Source: an uncultured Clostridia bacterium (GTDB lineage Bacteria > Bacillota > Clostridia > Christensenellales > CAG-314). From it: a stretch of DNA of 64,000 nt. The notes under the pieces are model-generated. The model saw only the letters and a program-made list of their open reading frames with translations. It was not told the DNA's origin and ran no database searches. Location of the stretch: contig CALVWF010000002.1 in NCBI GenBank assembly GCA_944364615.1, positions 209,483 through 273,482 of the forward strand, given 5' to 3'. Positions within the stretch are counted from its first letter, which is position 1. Every line of letters starts with the position of its first letter. Both the position numbers and the translations under genes were made by a program. Below are positions 61,790 to 64,000 of this stretch, piece after piece.

Positions 61790-62719
61790 ATGAAATATGG
61801 AATGTGGTTGGACGAATGGTTTCGTAATTACATACAGCCGTCGTCGAAGATAAAAACTTGCGAAAGGTACTCTGAAATCATTGAGAAGCACCTTAAAGTA
61901 AAATTGGGAGAATATGAGCTTGACGAACTGACGCCGCTTGTTTTGCAGAGATATGTTACGGAGCTGTTGAGAAGCGGGAATATTGTAACAGGAAAAGGTT
62001 TGGCGGCGAATTCGGTGAACGGAATTATTACGGTGATACAGAATTCGCTGAAACTCGCTTACACGCTCGGAGAACTCAAAGAATACACGGCGGATAAAAT
62101 TAAACGCCCGAAAACGAAAGAAAAGGAAGTGTCCTGCTTCACGCTTCCGGAACAGAAAAAAATAGAACAAGCCGTACTGACAAGCAAAAAGCCGAAGCTG
62201 TTCGGGATTGTGCTTTGTCTGTATTCGGGACTTCGTATCGGGGAGCTGTTGGCTTTGGAATGGTCGGATATTGACTTTAACAAAGGTACGATTACAGTCA
62301 ATAAAACCTGTCACGACGGACGGGACGAGAACGGAAAATTATGCCGGATCACCGACACACCGAAAACAACGTCGTCAAAGAGAACAATTCCGATTCCGAG
62401 ACAACTGTTGCCGCTATTGAAAGAACATAAGAAAAAGAGTAATTCACAGTACGTTGTTTCAAGCGACGGACACGGAATAACCGTGCGCTCATATCAAAGG
62501 AGTTTTGAGTTATTGCAAAAGCGGCTCGGAATCGAAAGGAAAGGATTTCACTCTCTGCGCCATACGTTCGCAACCCGTGCGCTCGAATGCGGAATGGACG
62601 TCAAAACGCTTTCGGAGATTTTGGGACACAAGAACGCAACTGTAACCCTTAACCGTTATGCCCACTCGATGATGGAGCATAAGAAAGAAATGATGAATAA
62701 ACTCGGTAAAATTTTTTAA
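61790..62719 (+). CDS. Tyrosine recombinase/site-specific integrase
   Basis: The 309-residue integrase has an N-terminal SAM-like DNA-binding domain (about 1-110; WLDEWFRNYIQPSSKIKTCERYSEIIEKHLK) and a complete catalytic domain. Arg149 is in YSGLRIGELLAL, a Lys in TPKTTSSKRTIPIP, His254 and Arg257 in HSLRHTFATRAL, His280 in GHKN, and the nucleophile Tyr290 in LNRYAHS. This is the ICE/phage integrase type of Firmicutes. AAAAGGAG lies 6-7 nt before ATG 61790. It marks an integrated element. No excisionase is recognisable next to it. Confidence 0.95.
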   Translation: MKYGMWLDEWFRNYIQPSSKIKTCERYSEIIEKHLKVKLGEYELDELTPLVLQRYVTELLRSGNIVTGKGLAANSVNGIITVIQNSLKLAYTLGELKEYTADKIKRPKTKEKEVSCFTLPEQKKIEQAVLTSKKPKLFGIVLCLYSGLRIGELLALEWSDIDFNKGTITVNKTCHDGRDENGKLCRITDTPKTTSSKRTIPIPRQLLPLLKEHKKKSNSQYVVSSDGHGITVRSYQRSFELLQKRLGIERKGFHSLRHTFATRALECGMDVKTLSEILGHKNATVTLNRYAHSMMEHKKEMMNKLGKIF

Positions 62720-62724
62720 GTTAA

Positions 62725-62755
62725 AAAGCCGTCTGTTAGTGCAATAGACGGCTTT
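62725..62755 (+). terminator. Hairpin after the integrase
   Basis: The perfect 10-bp stem AAAGCCGTCT with AGACGGCTTT (62725-62734 and 62746-62755) has an 11-nt loop but a short T tract. The loop contains half of a longer-range inverted repeat (see 62736). Confidence 0.65.
62736..62747. repeat. Left arm of a 12-bp inverted repeat pair
   Basis: TTAGTGCAATAG at 62736-62747 is exactly repeated in inverse orientation at 62882-62893 (CTATTGCACTAA), 134 bp apart, directly downstream of the recombinase gene. It may be a recombinase or regulator binding site. Confidence 0.6.
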
Positions 62756-62875
62756 CAAATTACCTATATTATACCATAAAACTTATGTTAAAGTCAATTC
62801 GAGATTATTCTGAAAAATGAAACGTTTGTAATTTTTCCTATACTTTCCTGATAGGCGTTCATAGATAGACGATTT

Positions 62876-62902
62876 GTTCACCTATTGCACTAATAGGCGA
62901 AC
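62876..62902. promoter_or_regulatory. Palindromic operator-like site upstream of the SLOG gene
   Basis: GTTCACCTATT (62876-62886) and AATAGGCGAAC (62892-62902) form an 11-bp dyad with one mismatch around GCACT. A further half-site ATAGGCGTTC occurs at 62851-62860. Three related half-sites in 50 bp suggest cooperative binding by a regulator, perhaps the XRE protein at 63560 or the integrase. Confidence 0.5.
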
Positions 62903-62947
62903 AATATGCAGACTAAAAATTCGCCTGTTGGGGGAGGTGTTTTCGGG

Positions 62948-63415
62948 TTGGAGATATATCGGGTAGCATTTATCGGTCACAGAGAGGTAGATGAACATAG
63001 ACAAGTAGCAGATGAACTCGATACAGTATTATCTATGCTTTTGAAAAAGCACGAATATATAGAATTTTACGTCGGTAAGAACGGAGAGTTTGACGAGCTG
63101 GCGGCTTCTGCCGTCAGACGGTTAAAAAGCGAATGGTCGGCGTTTTGTTCTCTTGCGCTTGTTCTACCTTATGAAATCGCAAATTTAGACCTGATAGAAA
63201 AATCATACGATGAAGTGATAATGCCAAACGACTATAAATGTCATTATAAAGCCGCTATCGAGAAAAGAAATAGGTGGCTTGCAGAAAATTGCGATTTAAT
63301 GATTATATATATTGAAAGAGAGAATGGTGGCGCGTATAAATGCTATAAGTACGCAAGAGAACTTGGTGTTCAGATTGTAAATATAGCAGACAAAATACAT
63401 AACGAAAAACAATAG
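62948..63415 (+). CDS. SLOG-fold (YpsA/DprA-like) nucleotide-binding protein
   Basis: The product of about 155 residues has a GHR opening (VAFIGHREVDEH) and GKNGEFDELAASAVRRLK, matching the FxxGxxxGFDxxAAxxVLxLK pattern of SLOG/DUF1273 proteins. It ends with RWLAENCDLMIIYIERENGGAYKCYKYARELGVQIVNI, the usual C-terminal strand-helix. SLOG proteins bind nucleotide-derived ligands and are frequent in mobile elements and defence loci. The start is uncertain. TTG 62948 has GGAGG (62933-62937) 10 nt upstream and gives a standard N-terminus, while ATG 62906 has no ribosome site. The stop is at 63415. Confidence 0.78.
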   Translation: MEIYRVAFIGHREVDEHRQVADELDTVLSMLLKKHEYIEFYVGKNGEFDELAASAVRRLKSEWSAFCSLALVLPYEIANLDLIEKSYDEVIMPNDYKCHYKAAIEKRNRWLAENCDLMIIYIERENGGAYKCYKYARELGVQIVNIADKIHNEKQ

Positions 63416-63425
63416 AATTTGTTAG

Positions 63426-63485
63426 AAGAGATGCTTTTTGGACAAATTTATGGTAATTTGAGCCAAAAACATCTCTTTACTTTTT
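63426..63485 (+). terminator. Imperfect terminator after the SLOG gene
   Basis: Long arms AAGAGATG(C)TTTTTGG and CCAAAAA-CATCTCTT (63426-63441 with 63463-63477, one bulged C) enclose a 21-nt loop, followed by T-rich sequence. Confidence 0.55.
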
Positions 63486-63494
63486 CAAATACAC

Positions 63495-63523
63495 TTGAAA
63501 AAGATATGCAGTTATGCTATAAT
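63495..63523 (+). promoter_or_regulatory. Promoter of the XRE gene with overlapping operator
   Basis: TTGAAA (63495-63500) and TATAAT (63518-63523) have 17-nt spacing and a TGC extended -10. TATGCTA (63513-63519) and TAGCATA (63532-63538) form a perfect dyad over the -10 and start site, the usual place for autorepression. Confidence 0.75.
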
Positions 63524-63559
63524 ATTTGCGTTAGCATATCCGAAGATGGAGGGTGTATT

Positions 63560-63766
63560 ATGACATTCGCTGAAAAAGTTAAAGAAGCGAGAAAACAATT
63601 AGGTCTTAGCCAAGAGAAATTTGCGGGGAAAATGGGTGTACCCTTTTCGACTATCAACAGATGGGAAAAAGGACGTTTCCTTCCAAGCTATTTGGCTCAG
63701 GCTCAATTTGACTCTTTCTGTAAGGATAATGGAATAGTGTTTAATGATACAGGAGAGAGAGAATGA
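63560..63766 (+). CDS. XRE family helix-turn-helix regulator
   Basis: The 68-residue protein is a single HTH domain (FAEKVKEARKQLGLSQEKFAGKMGVPFSTINRWEKGRFLPS) with a short C-terminal extension. GGAGGG lies 7 nt before ATG 63560. It probably represses its own promoter and the downstream genes of the element. It overlaps the next gene by 4 nt (ATGA). Confidence 0.9.
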   Translation: MTFAEKVKEARKQLGLSQEKFAGKMGVPFSTINRWEKGRFLPSYLAQAQFDSFCKDNGIVFNDTGERE

Positions 63767-64000
63767 CATATAGTCCTATCGCTGAATTAAGAAATAGAAG
63801 CCCATATTCGGGAACAGGTTCACTAACAAGAGAGCAGTTCTTATTTTTTGAAATGAGAACTACCGCAAAGTTGATGACTGAGGGATTATCCGACGAAGAA
63901 ATTCATCAACGTATTTATGAGGATAAGCTGATAGATTTGATACGGATTTATTTTCAGGATACGGCGGCAAAGGGCATAACAGCAAGAAACCAGCTTATCG
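63763..64000 (+). CDS. Partial protein, tentatively BrxA/DUF1819-like
   Basis: The first 79 codons of a gene run off the window: MTYSPIAELRNRSPYSGTGS, then LTREQFLFFEMRTTAKLMTEGLSDEEIHQRIYEDKLIDLIRIYFQ. The F-L-F-x-E...A-x-L...G-L-S-x-E-E-I segment resembles the N-terminus of BrxA (DUF1819), the first gene of many BREX phage-defence loci, from memory of the family. After residue 50 the match fades, so this is a weak call. It is translationally coupled to the XRE gene. AGGAGAGAGAGA provides the ribosome site. Confidence 0.45.
   Translation, partial: MTYSPIAELRNRSPYSGTGSLTREQFLFFEMRTTAKLMTEGLSDEEIHQRIYEDKLIDLIRIYFQDTAAKGITARNQLI

Overview
The window looks like a chromosomal segment of an anaerobic, Gram-positive, low-to-mid GC bacterium of the Clostridia/Firmicutes type. 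The evidence is gene order and content: ecfA1-ecfA2-ecfT-truA-rplM-rpsI, yqfC-yqfD-phoH-(pgpH)-ybeY-era-(yqzL)-recO, trmN6-rsmI, thyA-folA, long-form HPF, FloA/NfeD, two YitT proteins, strong Shine-Dalgarno sites and many U-tailed hairpin terminators. Pyruvate:ferredoxin oxidoreductase, pyruvate phosphate dikinase, a 2[4Fe-4S] ferredoxin, an [FeFe]-hydrogenase-like protein and rubrerythrin point to strict anaerobic, ferredoxin-based metabolism. yqfC/yqfD suggest a spore-forming ancestry. I cannot name the species.

Layout. 1-514: 5' end of PFOR (minus strand). 0.8-5.3 kb: ECF vitamin-transport module, truA and the L13-S9 operon. 5.6-13.3 kb: a TrxB-like flavoprotein, glmM, a CDF metal transporter, thyA-folA, a MATE exporter and a nitroreductase. 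13.5-25.6 kb: a Ca2+-type P-ATPase, ClpC, HPF, an NfeD-FloA operon, the hydrogenase-like protein, a tRNA-Arg(CCG) transcribed with HU, and rubrerythrin. 25.8-36.7 kb: CYTH-HAD-ClC, an acetyltransferase and a 56-residue ferredoxin on the minus strand, trmN6-rsmI, unknown membrane proteins, two YitT paralogues, a Cys-rich mini-protein, and an ECF S-component beside coaX. 36.8-42 kb: uvrB-uvrA-DUF3592. 42.2-48.5 kb: a complete phosphate regulon (pstS, fused pstC-pstA, pstB, phoU, phoP, phoR) behind an 11-bp-phased TTACA repeat. 48.7-51.6 kb: copA-csoR with a CsoR-like operator. 51.7-57.8 kb: the yqfC-to-recO cluster. 58-60.7 kb: ppdK.

From about 60.75 kb to the end the character changes to accessory DNA: an IS21 IstA-like N-terminal remnant, degenerate tRNA-like fragments, an intact tyrosine recombinase, inverted repeats, a SLOG-fold protein, an XRE regulator with an operator-like palindrome on its promoter, and the start of a gene that faintly resembles BrxA/DUF1819. 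This looks like the left edge of an integrated element, possibly a defence island, that continues beyond the window.

The most unusual points are: (1) PstS appears circularly permuted, with the normally C-terminal half placed first; (2) PstC and PstA are fused; (3) at least four genes (CYTH, trmN6, phoP, yqfC) have a promoter -10 box only 5-9 nt before the start codon and no Shine-Dalgarno, which suggests leaderless mRNAs; (4) CopA carries a metal-binding domain at both ends; (5) the PgpH-like HD phosphodiesterase lacks the usual large extracytoplasmic domain; (6) the accessory right end.
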